Assembly: GCF_019679455.1 (NCBI RefSeq)
Contig: NZ_JAIEZQ010000001.1
Location: forward strand, 1,722,812 to 1,786,811
Reading direction: 5' to 3'
Source of the DNA: Nocardioides jiangsuensis
GTDB lineage: Bacteria > Actinomycetota > Actinomycetes > Propionibacteriales > Nocardioidaceae
DNA: 64,000 bases
Shown here: positions 27,870 to 36,791 of the stretch, one piece after another
How the letters are laid out: every line of letters begins with the position of its first letter
Position numbering within the stretch: the stretch's first letter is position 1
Translations under genes and position numbers: made by a program
The notes under the pieces: model-generated
What the model saw: only the letters and a program-made list of their open reading frames with translations
Told to the model about the DNA's origin: nothing
Database searches by the model: none

Positions 27870-28955
27870 ATGCAGCAGGTCCGTGCCGTGGTCGCCAAGA
27901 GCAAGGGCGCACCGGTCACCGTCGAGACGATCAACGTCCCCGACCCCGGACCCGGTGAGGCCGTGGTCCGGGTCCAGGCCTGCGGGGTGTGCCACACCGA
28001 CCTGCACTACCGCGAGGGCGGCATCAACGACGAGTTCCCGTTCCTCCTCGGGCACGAGGCCGCCGGTGTGGTCGAGGCCGTGGGCGAGGGCGTCGAGAAC
28101 GTCGTGCCCGGTGACTTCGTGGTCCTCAACTGGCGTGCGGTCTGCGGCACCTGCCGGGCGTGTGACCGCGGTGAGCCGTGGTACTGCTTCGCCACGCACA
28201 ACGCCACCCAGAAGATGACCCTCGAGGACGGCACCGAGCTCTCCCCGGCGCTCGGCATCGGCGCCTTCGCGGAGAAGACCCTGGTGCACTCCGGGCAGTG
28301 CACGAAGGTCGACCCGGAGGCCGCGCCGGAGGCCGTCGGCCTGCTCGGCTGCGGCGTGATGGCCGGTCTGGGCGCCGCGATCAACACCGGCAACGTCGGC
28401 CGCGGGAAGTCCGTCGCGGTGATCGGCTGCGGCGGGGTGGGCGCGGCCGCCGTGGCCGGGTCCCGCCTCGCGGGGGCCGGCACGATCATCGCCGTCGACA
28501 TCGACGACCAGAAGCTCGAGTGGGCGCGGGGCATGGGCGCCACGCACACCGTGAACAGCAAGGAGCAGGACCCGGTCGAGGCGATCCAGGCGCTCACCGG
28601 CGGCTTCGGGGCCGACGTCGTGATCGACGCGGTCGGCCGGCCCGAGACCTGGAAGCAGGCCTTCTACGCCCGCGACCTGGCCGGGACCGTCGTCCTGGTC
28701 GGCGTGCCCACCCCGGACATGAAGGTCCCCGACCTCCCGCTGATCGACGTCTTCGGCCGCGGCGGCTCGCTCAAGTCGAGCTGGTACGGCGACTGCCTGC
28801 CCAGCCGTGACTTCCCGATGCTCGTCGACCTGTACCAGCAGGGCAGGCTCGACCTCGACGCCTTCGTCACCGAGAAGGTCGGCCTCGACGACGTGGAGGC
28901 CGCGTTCGAGCGGATGCACCACGGCGACGTGCTCCGCTCGGTGGTGGTGCTCTGA
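27870..28955 (+). CDS. mscR: S-(hydroxymethyl)mycothiol dehydrogenase (formaldehyde detoxification)
   Basis: A 361-residue zinc-dependent medium-chain dehydrogenase. The catalytic zinc ligands are in [10 protein letters not shown] and GHEAAG, the structural zinc cysteines in [15 protein letters not shown], and the NAD fold in [40 protein letters not shown] and [16 protein letters not shown] are typical of the mycothiol-linked enzyme rather than plain alcohol dehydrogenases. It oxidises S-hydroxymethylmycothiol, the adduct of formaldehyde and mycothiol, and such enzymes can also reduce S-nitrosomycothiol. ATG 27870 follows AGGAGGG. The stop overlaps the MBL start by one base (TGATG). Confidence 0.93.
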   Translation: MQQVRAVVAKSKGAPVTVETINVPDPGPGEAVVRVQACGVCHTDLHYREGGINDEFPFLLGHEAAGVVEAVGEGVENVVPGDFVVLNWRAVCGTCRACDRGEPWYCFATHNATQKMTLEDGTELSPALGIGAFAEKTLVHSGQCTKVDPEAAPEAVGLLGCGVMAGLGAAINTGNVGRGKSVAVIGCGGVGAAAVAGSRLAGAGTIIAVDIDDQKLEWARGMGATHTVNSKEQDPVEAIQALTGGFGADVVIDAVGRPETWKQAFYARDLAGTVVLVGVPTPDMKVPDLPLIDVFGRGGSLKSSWYGDCLPSRDFPMLVDLYQQGRLDLDAFVTEKVGLDDVEAAFERMHHGDVLRSVVVL

Positions 28956-29575
28956 TGGCCGGGACCGGGGTCCGCGTGGACCACACGACGACGTCGGGGA
29001 CGTTCAGCCTCGACGGGCAGACCTTCGACGTCGACAACAACGTCTGGGTGGTCGGCGACGACGAGGAGTGCGTGGTGATCGACGCGCCGCACGACGTGGC
29101 ACCGATCCTCGACCTCGTCGGCGGCCGGCGGGTCAGGGCGATCCTGTGCACGCACGCGCACGACGACCACGTCCGGGTCGCGCCGAGGCTTCGTGAGCAG
29201 ACCGGCGCGCCGATCCTGCTGCACCCCGACGACAAGCCGGTGTGGGAGCTGACCCACCCGGCCGAGCTGTGGGACGCCGACCTCGCCGACGGCCAGGAGG
29301 TCGAGGTGGCCGGGACCCGGCTGACCGTGCTCCACACGCCCGGCCACGCACCCGGGGCGGTCTGCTTCCACGCGCCCGACCTCGGCTGCGTGTTCACCGG
29401 GGACACCCTGTTCCAGGGCGGTCCGGGCGCGACCGGACGGTCCTTCAGCGACTACGACAAGATCGTCGCGTCGATCCGTGCGCGGCTGTTCGCGCTGCCG
29501 GCCGACACGGTCGTGCACACCGGGCACGGCGACGACACCACGGTCGGTGCGGAGCGGGAGGCGCTCGGGGCCTAG
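28955..29575 (+). CDS. MBL-fold metallo-hydrolase, probable S-formylmycothiol hydrolase
   Basis: A 206-residue glyoxalase II-like metallo-beta-lactamase protein. The metal motif is THAHDDHV (HxHxDH), with TPGHAPGAVCF, FTGDTLF and the final HTGHGDDTT supplying the remaining ligands. It is translationally coupled to the mycothiol formaldehyde dehydrogenase. This pairing is common in actinobacteria and suggests that it hydrolyses the S-formylmycothiol product to formate and mycothiol; that assignment is inference from context. No signal peptide is present. It converges on the SRPBCC gene across a 49-nt gap with a GGGCCGGGCCCGGCCC palindrome. Confidence 0.88.
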   Translation: MAGTGVRVDHTTTSGTFSLDGQTFDVDNNVWVVGDDEECVVIDAPHDVAPILDLVGGRRVRAILCTHAHDDHVRVAPRLREQTGAPILLHPDDKPVWELTHPAELWDADLADGQEVEVAGTRLTVLHTPGHAPGAVCFHAPDLGCVFTGDTLFQGGPGATGRSFSDYDKIVASIRARLFALPADTVVHTGHGDDTTVGAEREALGA

Positions 29576-29624
29576 CCGCCCCGGGCCGGGCCCGGCCCCG
29601 TCCACGTGCGGGCGGGGGAGGGGG

Positions 29625-30068
29625 TCAGAGACGCTCGAGGGCGTCCCGCATCCCCTTCTCCGCCTCGTCGCCGAGCTTCTTGAACGCCGGGGCCATGACC
29701 ACCCCGAGCACCGGGGACAGCGTCCCGAGCAGGCCCTTGAACGCGAAGTCGGCGGTGTAGGTGACCTCGGTGCCGCTGCCGGTGTCGCGGAACCGCATCG
29801 TGTCGTGGGCGACGACGGTCTTGTTCTCCCCGCGCAGCGCGAACACCTCGCCGGGGACGAGCTTCTCGACGACGTACGTCAGCTCGGTCTCGCGCCCGGC
29901 GAACCTCGAGGTGTTGTGGTACTCCGTGCCCACGCCGCCGTCGCCGGAGACGCGCTCGGTCCGCACCGTGCCGGGGTCCCACTCGGTGGTCGTGGTGAAG
30001 TCGCTGAGGTAGTCGAAGACCCGGTCGAGGGGTTTGGCGACGACGACGGTGCGCACCAGGGTGGTCAT
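29625..30068 (-). CDS. SRPBCC family (START-like) protein
   Basis: A 147-residue protein with the helix-grip fold pattern: VVVAKPLDRVFDYLSDFTTTTEWDP at the start, alternating beta strands in the middle (EVFALRGENKTVVAHDTMRF, GTEVTYTADF), and a long C-terminal helix (FKKLGDEAEKGMRDALERL). Such proteins bind hydrophobic ligands and include polyketide cyclases and CoxG-like proteins; no ligand can be named here. ATG 30068 lies 6 nt after a minus-strand TACCGT box, suggesting a leaderless mRNA. It is divergent from treY. Confidence 0.8.
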   Translation of the reverse strand: MTTLVRTVVVAKPLDRVFDYLSDFTTTTEWDPGTVRTERVSGDGGVGTEYHNTSRFAGRETELTYVVEKLVPGEVFALRGENKTVVAHDTMRFRDTGSGTEVTYTADFAFKGLLGTLSPVLGVVMAPAFKKLGDEAEKGMRDALERL

Positions 30069-30074
30069 GGTTCG

Positions 30075-30080
30075 ACGGTA
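30075..30080 (-). promoter_or_regulatory. -10 box for leaderless SRPBCC gene
   Basis: TACCGT on the minus strand, 6 nt before ATG 30068, with no ribosome binding site in between. Confidence 0.4.
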
Positions 30081-30172
30081 CCCACGGTGTGGTTGGTCAC
30101 TCCCGCCGCGTGAGCGGGCGGCTAGGGTCGGCTCACGAGGTTGAAAACGGGCCAGGAGGGAAGTGTCTGACG

Positions 30173-32527
30173 GTGACCGCCACCTACCGTCTCCAGCTCC
30201 ACGCCGGCTTCACCTTCGCCGACGCCCGCGCCCGTGTCCCCTACCTCGCCTCGCTCGGGGTCACCCATCTCTACCTGTCGCCGATCCTCCAGGCCGTGGC
30301 CGGGTCGCAGCACGGGTACGACGTCATCGACCACACCCGGGTCAGTGACGAGCTCGGTGGCGAGCAGGGGCTCCTCGACCTCGCCGGGACCGCGCGGGAG
30401 CACGGGATGGGCCTCGTCGTCGACGTGGTCCCCAACCACATGGCCTTCGTCGCCCCCGAGCACGTGAACGCGCCGCTGTGGCAGGTGCTGCGCGACGGCC
30501 GCGACGCCGCCACCGCGCACTGGTTCGACATCGACTGGAAGGCCGGCGGCGGCCGGCTCGGCCTGCCGATCCTCGGCGGCACCCTGCAGGAGGCGCTCGA
30601 CGCCGGGGAGATCACGCTCGGCGAGCACGACGGTGCCCCCGTGGTCCGCTACTACGAGCACGTGCTGCCCGTCGCGCTGGGCACCGAGGGCGACGACGTC
30701 GCCGAGGTGCTGTCGCGCCAGCACTACACGCTCGCGCACTGGCGCGACAGCGACGCGATGCTCAACTACCGGCGCTTCTTCGACGTCACCGAGCTGATCG
30801 CGGTCCGGGTCGAGCTGCCCGACGTCTTCGACGCCACCCACCGGCTGCTGGTCGACCTCAACCACCGCGACGTGATCGAGGGCTTCCGGATCGACCACCC
30901 CGACGGCCTCGCCGACCCCGAGGGCTACCTGCAGCGGCTGCGCGAGGTCACCCGGCCCGGCACCGGCATCTGGGTGGAGAAGATCCTCGAGGGCGAGGAG
31001 ACGCTGCCCACCAGCTGGGCCTGCGACGGCACCACCGGGTACGACGCGATGCGGGTCCTCACCGCGGCGCTCGTCGACCCGCACGCGCTGCCCACGCTCG
31101 ACGAGACCTGGACCGAGGCCGGTGGCGGCCTCGACCTCGAGCACGCGGTGGAGCGTGCCAAGCGCACCGTCGTCGACGAGCTGCTCGGCCCCGAGGTGCA
31201 GCGGCTGACCCGCCGCGCCCGCGAGGCGCTGCCCGACCTCGACGCGGACCGGCTCGAGGACGCCGTCGTCGAGATGCTCGTAGCCAGCGAGGTCTACCGC
31301 GCCTACATCCGCCCCGACCAGCGGCTCACCCCGCTGGCGCTCGAGCGGCTCCGGCACGCCTTCGACCTCGCCGTGGACGCCCGCCCCGACCTGCGTGTCG
31401 AGCTCGAGCACCTCCTCGACCTGGCCAAGGCCGAGGACCCTGCGGACGTGTGGGCGGTCGACTTCGCCGTACGGCTCCAGCAGACCTGGGGACCGGTGAT
31501 GGCCAAGGGGATCGAGGACACCACCTTCTACCGCTGGCACCGGCTGGTCGCGCTGAACGAGGTCGGCGGCGACCCGGCGGTCGTCGAGCACGCCGACCCC
31601 GCGGTCCTGCACGACTGGGCCGCCCGGCAGCAGCGCGACTGGCCGCGCGGGATGACCACGCTGTCCACGCACGACACCAAGCGCAGCGAGGACGTCCGCG
31701 CCCGGCTGCTCGCGGTCGCCGAGGACACGGCCTCCTGGCGGGCGTGCTCGCGCGCCTTCGCCACGGCCGCGGACGCGGCGGGGGTGGACCGGCCCACCGC
31801 GCACCTGCTGTGGCAGACCCTCGTCGGGGTCGGGCCGATCTCCCGCGAGCGCCTGCACGGCTACCTGACCAAGGCGATGCGCGAGGCCAAGCGGCACACC
31901 GGCTGGCTCGCCGTGAACGAGGAGTACGAGACGCGCGTCCAGGCCTTCGCCGACTCCGCCGTGGCCGACGGCGACCTGCACGAGGCGGTCGCGTCCGCCG
32001 TCCGCGAGAACCTGCCGGGGATCCGCGCCGCGGTGCTGGGCCAGAAGCTGCTCCAGCTGCTGCTGCCGGGCACCCCCGACACCTACCAGGGCACCGAGGT
32101 CGTCGACCTCTCGCTGGTCGACCCCGACAACCGGCGGCCTGTCGACTACGAGGACCGGGAGGCCAGGCTCGCCCGCCTCGCGCAGGAGGCCCCCGCCTCT
32201 TTGGACGACGAGAAGCTGCTGGTCACCTCGCGCGCCCTCCGGGTCCGTCGCGAGCTGTCCGACGCCTTCGGCGAGAAGGGCACGTACGCGCCGCTGGCCG
32301 CCTCGACCGAGCACGCGCTCGGCGTCGTGCGCGGCGACCGGGTGGTCGGCGTGGTCACCCGCCTGCCGCGCAGGCTCGCGGACGCCGGTGGCTGGGCCGA
32401 CCACACGGTGACGCTGCCCGAGGGCACCTGGCGAGACGAGCTCACCGGCCGGGTCCTGGGCGGCGGCGAGGTCGCCTGCGCCGAGGTGTTCGAGCGGTTC
32501 CCGGTCGCCCTGCTCGTCGTCCGGTGA
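30173..32527 (+). CDS. treY: Malto-oligosyltrehalose synthase
   Basis: A 784-residue GH13 enzyme that converts the reducing end of malto-oligosaccharides into a trehalosyl unit. TATYRLQLHAGFTF and LASLGVTHLYLSPIL are the TreY N-terminus; DVVPNHMA, GFRIDHPDGLADP (nucleophile Asp), WVEKILEGEE (acid/base Glu) and LSTHDTKRSEDVRARL are catalytic blocks, and the C-terminus has PGTPDTYQGTEV. GTG 30173 is preferred: the conserved protein starts there and AGGAGGG lies 12 nt upstream. A TAGGGT box at 30123-30128 may drive it. treZ follows after 41 nt; no treX debranching gene is adjacent. Confidence 0.95.
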   Translation: MTATYRLQLHAGFTFADARARVPYLASLGVTHLYLSPILQAVAGSQHGYDVIDHTRVSDELGGEQGLLDLAGTAREHGMGLVVDVVPNHMAFVAPEHVNAPLWQVLRDGRDAATAHWFDIDWKAGGGRLGLPILGGTLQEALDAGEITLGEHDGAPVVRYYEHVLPVALGTEGDDVAEVLSRQHYTLAHWRDSDAMLNYRRFFDVTELIAVRVELPDVFDATHRLLVDLNHRDVIEGFRIDHPDGLADPEGYLQRLREVTRPGTGIWVEKILEGEETLPTSWACDGTTGYDAMRVLTAALVDPHALPTLDETWTEAGGGLDLEHAVERAKRTVVDELLGPEVQRLTRRAREALPDLDADRLEDAVVEMLVASEVYRAYIRPDQRLTPLALERLRHAFDLAVDARPDLRVELEHLLDLAKAEDPADVWAVDFAVRLQQTWGPVMAKGIEDTTFYRWHRLVALNEVGGDPAVVEHADPAVLHDWAARQQRDWPRGMTTLSTHDTKRSEDVRARLLAVAEDTASWRACSRAFATAADAAGVDRPTAHLLWQTLVGVGPISRERLHGYLTKAMREAKRHTGWLAVNEEYETRVQAFADSAVADGDLHEAVASAVRENLPGIRAAVLGQKLLQLLLPGTPDTYQGTEVVDLSLVDPDNRRPVDYEDREARLARLAQEAPASLDDEKLLVTSRALRVRRELSDAFGEKGTYAPLAASTEHALGVVRGDRVVGVVTRLPRRLADAGGWADHTVTLPEGTWRDELTGRVLGGGEVACAEVFERFPVALLVVR

Positions 32528-32568
32528 CCGGGCCCGGCACGGCACGAGACCGACCCAGGGGAGGACGA

Positions 32569-34305
32569 ATGCACGACTTCATGGTGTGGGCGCCCCACGC
32601 CGACCAGGTGGACCTGCTGCTGGCCGACGGACCGAAGGCCATGACGCGCGGGGAGGACGGACACTGGCACCTCGCGCTCGACGTGCCCGCCGGGACGTCG
32701 TACGCGTTCTCCCTCGACGGCGGCGACCCGCGCCCCGACCCGCGGGGGCTGCGGCTCCCCGACGGGCCGCACGGCTGGTCGCAGCTGTACGACCCGACCG
32801 AGTTCCGCTGGACCGACGGCGGCTGGGCCGGGACCCCGCTCGAGGGCGCGGTCGTCTACGAGCTGCACGTCGGCACGTTCACCCCCGAGGGCACCCTCGA
32901 CGCCGCGATCGCCCGGCTCGGCCACCTGGCCGACCTCGGCGTCACGCTGGTCGAGCTGCTCCCGCTCGCGCCGTTCCCCGGCACGCGCGGCTGGGGGTAC
33001 GACGGGGTCGCGCCCTACGCCGTGCACGAGGCGTACGGCGGCCCGCAGGCGCTGCAGCGGTTCGTCGACGCGGCGCACTCCCGCGGGCTCGGGGTCTGTC
33101 TCGACGTGGTCTACAACCACCTCGGCCCCGACGGGAACTACCTGGGGGAGTTCGGGCCCTACCTGACCGACAAGCACAGCACCCCGTGGGGCCAGGCGCT
33201 CAACCTCGACGCCCCGCAGAGCGACCCGGTACGGCGCTGGGTGCTCGACAACGTGGCGCAGTGGCTGGACGCCTTCCACGTCGACGCGCTCCGGCTCGAC
33301 GCGGTCCACGAGCTGCACGACGACCGCGCCACCCACCTGCTCGAGGAGATGTCCCGCGAGGTCGACGCGCTCGCCGCGCGGCTCGGCCGGCCGCTGACGC
33401 TGATCGCCGAGTCGGACCGCAACGACCCCCGTACGGTCACCCCGCGCGGCCGCGGCCACGCGGTCGGCGGGCTCGGCCTGCACGGGCAGTGGGCCGACGA
33501 CGTGCACCACGCGCTGCACGTCGCGCTGACCGGGGAGACCCAGGGGTACTACGGGGACTTCACAGCCCCCGAGGCGCTGGGCAAGGCGATGCGGTCGCCG
33601 TTCTTCCACGACGGCACCTGGTCGTCGTTCCGCGGCCGCGTGCACGGCCGCCCGGTCGACCCCGGCACCGTTCCGGGCTGGCGGTTCGTGGCGTCGCTGC
33701 AGACCCACGACCAGGTCGGCAACCGCGCGGTCGGCGACCGGCTCTCCGCGACCCTGCCCGCCGGGCTGCTCGCCTGCGGCGCCGCGCTGCTCCTCACCGC
33801 ACCGTGGACGCCGATGCTGTTCATGGGCGAGGAGTGGGGAGCCCGGACGCCCTGGCAGTACTTCACCGACCACACCGACCCCGCGCTCGGCGAGGCCGTC
33901 CGGCAGGGCCGCAGGGCCGAGTTCGCCTCCCACGGCTGGGAGCGCGAGGAGGTCCCCGACCCCCAGAGCGCCCAGACCTTCGAGGACTCCAAGCTGGACT
34001 GGGCCGAGCCCGGGCACGAGCCGCACGCGCGGCTGCTGCGTTGGTACCGCGACCTGATCCGGCTCCGCCGCGACCTGCCGGACCTGCACGACGGGCGGCT
34101 CGACCTCGTGCAGCCCCACCACGACCACGAGCGCGGCCTGCTCCTGGTCGTGCGCGGGGAGCACCGGGTCGTGGTGAACCTGTCCGACGAGCCGCGCACC
34201 GCTCCGGCCGACGGCCGGGTCCTGCTGAGCTGGGAGCCCGGCGTGACCGCGGCCGACGGCGCGGTCGAGGTGCCGCCGCAGTCGGCCGTCATCGTCGGCC
34301 CGTGA
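32569..34305 (+). CDS. treZ: Malto-oligosyltrehalose trehalohydrolase
   Basis: A 578-residue GH13 enzyme releasing trehalose from malto-oligosyltrehalose made by TreY. It has an N-terminal CBM48-like module (MVWAPHADQVDLLL), then YELHVGTFTPEGT, WGYDGVAPYAVHEAYG, DVVYNHLGPDGNYL, ALRLDAVHEL (nucleophile Asp), LIAESDRNDPR (acid/base Glu) and QTHDQVGNRAVGDR (third acid). ATG 32569 follows GGGGAGGA. Treatment of glycogen by TreY and TreZ gives osmoprotective trehalose in the cytoplasm; there is no signal peptide, in contrast to the secreted amylase at the left of the window. Confidence 0.95.
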   Translation: MHDFMVWAPHADQVDLLLADGPKAMTRGEDGHWHLALDVPAGTSYAFSLDGGDPRPDPRGLRLPDGPHGWSQLYDPTEFRWTDGGWAGTPLEGAVVYELHVGTFTPEGTLDAAIARLGHLADLGVTLVELLPLAPFPGTRGWGYDGVAPYAVHEAYGGPQALQRFVDAAHSRGLGVCLDVVYNHLGPDGNYLGEFGPYLTDKHSTPWGQALNLDAPQSDPVRRWVLDNVAQWLDAFHVDALRLDAVHELHDDRATHLLEEMSREVDALAARLGRPLTLIAESDRNDPRTVTPRGRGHAVGGLGLHGQWADDVHHALHVALTGETQGYYGDFTAPEALGKAMRSPFFHDGTWSSFRGRVHGRPVDPGTVPGWRFVASLQTHDQVGNRAVGDRLSATLPAGLLACGAALLLTAPWTPMLFMGEEWGARTPWQYFTDHTDPALGEAVRQGRRAEFASHGWEREEVPDPQSAQTFEDSKLDWAEPGHEPHARLLRWYRDLIRLRRDLPDLHDGRLDLVQPHHDHERGLLLVVRGEHRVVVNLSDEPRTAPADGRVLLSWEPGVTAADGAVEVPPQSAVIVGP

Positions 34306-34372
34306 ACCGGCACCTCCGCCCCGTCCGCGCGGTTCGCCCGTCACGCTTGGCCCCTGCTGGGAGAATCGCCGG

Positions 34373-36061
34373 ATGACCAGAACCACGACGCGGGCCGCGC
34401 TGGCCGGGCTCACCCTGCTGCTCGCGGGGTGCTCCACCGAGGCGGACCCGGCGACGGACCGCGGTGTCGCCGAGCGGACCTCGGCGCAGTCCACGCCGTC
34501 GGCGTCCACCTCGGAGGCGCCGGACGCCGGCGGGCAGGCCGCCGCCGGGCCCGCCCGGCCGTCGGACGCCGAGCGCCGGCAGGCCGCCGCGGCCGCTCCC
34601 GGGTGGGGGCCGACCCCGCGCGAGGTCGGCCGCGCGCAGCGGATCGCGGCCTCGATGCCGCTGAGCCACCTCGCCGGACAGGTCATCGTCGCCCGCTACC
34701 CGGGCACGGGGGCGCCCACGTCCCTGGTCAACGGCCTGCACCTCGGCGGGGTGATCGTCATGGGCGACAACGTCGGCAGCACCGGCCAGGTGCGCGCGAG
34801 CAACCGCGCCCTCCAGGACTCGGCCCGCCAGGCCGGTCGCCGCTGGCCGGTCTTCATCGGCGTGGACCAGGAGGGCGGCATCGTCGAGCGGGTCCAGGAC
34901 CGCGCCACCCGCTTCCCGGCCTTCATGACCGCGGGCGCCGCGCGCGACACCGAGCTCACCTCGGCCGCTGCCGCGGCGAGCGGCGCGGAGCTCTCCGGCC
35001 TCGGGTTCAGCGTGGTCTTCGCGCCCAACGCCGACGTCACCTCCGGGCCGGACGACCCGACGATCGGGTCCCGGTCCGCCGGCAGCAGCCCGCGGGTGGT
35101 CGCCACCCAGATGAACGCCGCGGTCGACGGCTACCTCTCGTCGGGCATCCTCCCGGTGATCAAGCACTTCCCGGGCCACGGGTCGGTCCCCGCCGACAGC
35201 CACCTGGAGATGCCGGTCCAGGACAAGTCGCTGCGCCAGCTGCGCAGGAGCGACCTGGTGCCCTTCGCCTCCGGGGTCGACGGCGGCGTCTCGTCGGTGA
35301 TGGTGGCCCACATCGCGGTCCAGGCGGTCGACCCCGGCACGCCGGCCACCCTGTCGCGGAAGGTGGTCACAGGGCTGCTGCGCCGCGACCTCGGCTTCCG
35401 GGGCCTCGTGGTCACCGACGCGCTGAACATGGAGGCCGTGGCCGGCTCCTACTCCAGTGCCGGGGCCGCGGTCCGCGCCCTGCGCGCCGGCAACGACGTG
35501 CTGCTGATGCCGACCAGCCCGCGCGCTGCGCGTGACGGGATCGTGGCCGCCGTACGCGACGGACGGCTGTCGCGCGACCGGGTGGAGGAGGCGGCCTCCC
35601 GGCAGATCGCGCTGCTGCTGCACCAGCAGGCGGCCGGTCCGACGAAGACCCGACGGCCGGGCAGCAGCATCGGCGTCTCGCAGCGGCTCTCCGCGGCCGG
35701 CGCCACGGTGGTCTCGGGTCCCTGCAAGGGCCGGCTGGTCGGCCGCTCGGTCACGGCCAGCGGGCCGGACGACGCGGTGCGGCGGTTCTACGCCGCGGCG
35801 GACCGCGCGGGCCTGCGCACCGGCGGCGGCACGACGGTCGCGTTCACGGGCTACGGCGGCTCCGGGCGCAGCGCCGACGTCGTCGTCAGCACCGACACCC
35901 CCTACGTCCTCGGCGACAGCTACGGGCGCACCGCGCGGATCGCGATGTACGGCGACACCCCCGGCGCCATGCGGGCCCTCGTCGACGTGCTGACCGGCAA
36001 GGAGCGGGCCCCCGGCCGGCTGCCGGTGCCGGTCGACGACGTCGCGCGCACCGGCTGCTGA
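34373..36061 (+). CDS. GH3 beta-N-acetylhexosaminidase-type lipoprotein
   Basis: 562 residues. A lipoprotein signal peptide ends in LLLAGC, so Cys19 should be lipidated; a Ser/Ala/Pro-rich linker follows to about residue 75. The glycoside hydrolase family 3 barrel has GVDQEGGIVERV, FAPNADVTSGPDDPTIGSRS, the NagZ-type KHFPGHG with histidine and aspartate, and VVTDALNM with the nucleophile Asp. A C-terminal part (~430-562) resembles the second GH3 domain. Expected role: trimming N-acetylglucosamine from cell-wall fragments outside the membrane. A GAGAAT box ends 6 nt before ATG. No ribosome binding site is seen. Confidence 0.9.
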   Translation: MTRTTTRAALAGLTLLLAGCSTEADPATDRGVAERTSAQSTPSASTSEAPDAGGQAAAGPARPSDAERRQAAAAAPGWGPTPREVGRAQRIAASMPLSHLAGQVIVARYPGTGAPTSLVNGLHLGGVIVMGDNVGSTGQVRASNRALQDSARQAGRRWPVFIGVDQEGGIVERVQDRATRFPAFMTAGAARDTELTSAAAAASGAELSGLGFSVVFAPNADVTSGPDDPTIGSRSAGSSPRVVATQMNAAVDGYLSSGILPVIKHFPGHGSVPADSHLEMPVQDKSLRQLRRSDLVPFASGVDGGVSSVMVAHIAVQAVDPGTPATLSRKVVTGLLRRDLGFRGLVVTDALNMEAVAGSYSSAGAAVRALRAGNDVLLMPTSPRAARDGIVAAVRDGRLSRDRVEEAASRQIALLLHQQAAGPTKTRRPGSSIGVSQRLSAAGATVVSGPCKGRLVGRSVTASGPDDAVRRFYAAADRAGLRTGGGTTVAFTGYGGSGRSADVVVSTDTPYVLGDSYGRTARIAMYGDTPGAMRALVDVLTGKERAPGRLPVPVDDVARTGC

Positions 36062-36101
36062 GGGGGTGACGGGCGGCGCCGCCTCTGGCAGGCTCGCCGG
36101 C

Positions 36102-36659
36102 ATGGAGCACGAGGAGAGCGTCGCCGAGCGCTACCGCCGGCTGTCCGAGCGGCTGGTCGGCACGGTCGCCGCCGTCCCTGCGGACGCGTGGGACCGGCCG
36201 TCGCCCTGCGAGGGGTGGACCGCCCTCGACCTCGTCGAGCACCTCGTCGACGTGCACGGCAGGTTCCAGGCGCTGGTCGGCCGGTCCGCGGTCGACCATC
36301 CGCCGGTCGCCGAGGACCCGGTGGGGGCGCTCACCGCCGTACGCGACCAGATGCAGGCCGACCTCGAGGACCCGGCCCGGCGCGACGAGGAGTACGACGG
36401 GCGGCTCGGCCGGTCCACGTTCGGCCGCGCGGTCGACGGGTTCGTCTGCTTCGACCTCGTCGTGCACCGCTGGGACCTGGCCCGCGCAACCGGCCAGGAC
36501 GAGACCATCGAGCCCGGCGACGTGGCCCGGGTCCAGGCGCAGGTGGACGTCATGGGTGACGTGATGCGGGCCAACGGCGTGGTGGGTCCGGCGCTGGACG
36601 CGGGACCGGACGCCTCCGCGCAGGACCGGCTGCTCGCCGCGCTCGGCCGCCGCGCCTGA
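36102..36659 (+). CDS. TIGR03086-type metal-binding / DinB-like protein
   Basis: A 185-residue member of the actinobacterial DinB/mycothiol-dependent maleylpyruvate-isomerase-like superfamily. The N-terminal four-helix part has RYRRLSERLVGTVAAVPADAWDRPSPCEGWTALDLVEHLVDVH, with the first metal histidine in EHLVDVH; a second histidine lies in LVVHRWDLARATG. These proteins are thought to bind a divalent metal and some act on thiol adducts; the reaction is unknown here. ATG 36102 comes 40 nt after the GH3 gene, with a CAGGCT box 7 nt upstream and no ribosome binding site. Confidence 0.82.
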   Translation: MEHEESVAERYRRLSERLVGTVAAVPADAWDRPSPCEGWTALDLVEHLVDVHGRFQALVGRSAVDHPPVAEDPVGALTAVRDQMQADLEDPARRDEEYDGRLGRSTFGRAVDGFVCFDLVVHRWDLARATGQDETIEPGDVARVQAQVDVMGDVMRANGVVGPALDAGPDASAQDRLLAALGRRA

Positions 36660-36664
36660 CGCTG

Positions 36665-36776
36665 CCCGGTGGCCCGGTGGCCCGGTGGCCCCGGTGGCCC
36701 CGCGGTCACTCGGGCACACGTGTGCCCGAGTGGCACCGAAACCCGCCGCGGACGTGCCACGAGCGCACACGTGTGC
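36665..36776. repeat. Tandem repeat and palindrome cluster between convergent genes
   Basis: Four near-identical CCCGGTGG units (36665-36697) are followed by a perfect 26-bp palindrome (36707-36732) centred on GCACACGTGTGC. The same 12-mer core recurs at 36765-36776, and GTGGCAC (36731-36737) is inverted as GTGCCAC at 36754-36760. The cluster fills the gap between two convergent stop codons, so it may end transcription both ways or be a copy of an intergenic repeat family. Confidence 0.7.
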
Positions 36777-36791
36777 CGTTGCGGCGGAGGC

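Noticed and set aside
30066..30074. Shared ATGGTTCG octamer at 30066, 48754 and 63243 as a common operator
   Set aside because: In two of the three places it includes the start codon of a gene, so chance and start context explain it.
32146..34686. Long minus-strand frame opposite treZ
   Set aside because: No motif is seen, and TreZ on the plus strand is unambiguous.
36665..36776. CRISPR array
   Set aside because: The repeats are short palindromes and tandem 8-mers without regular spacers, and no cas gene is near.
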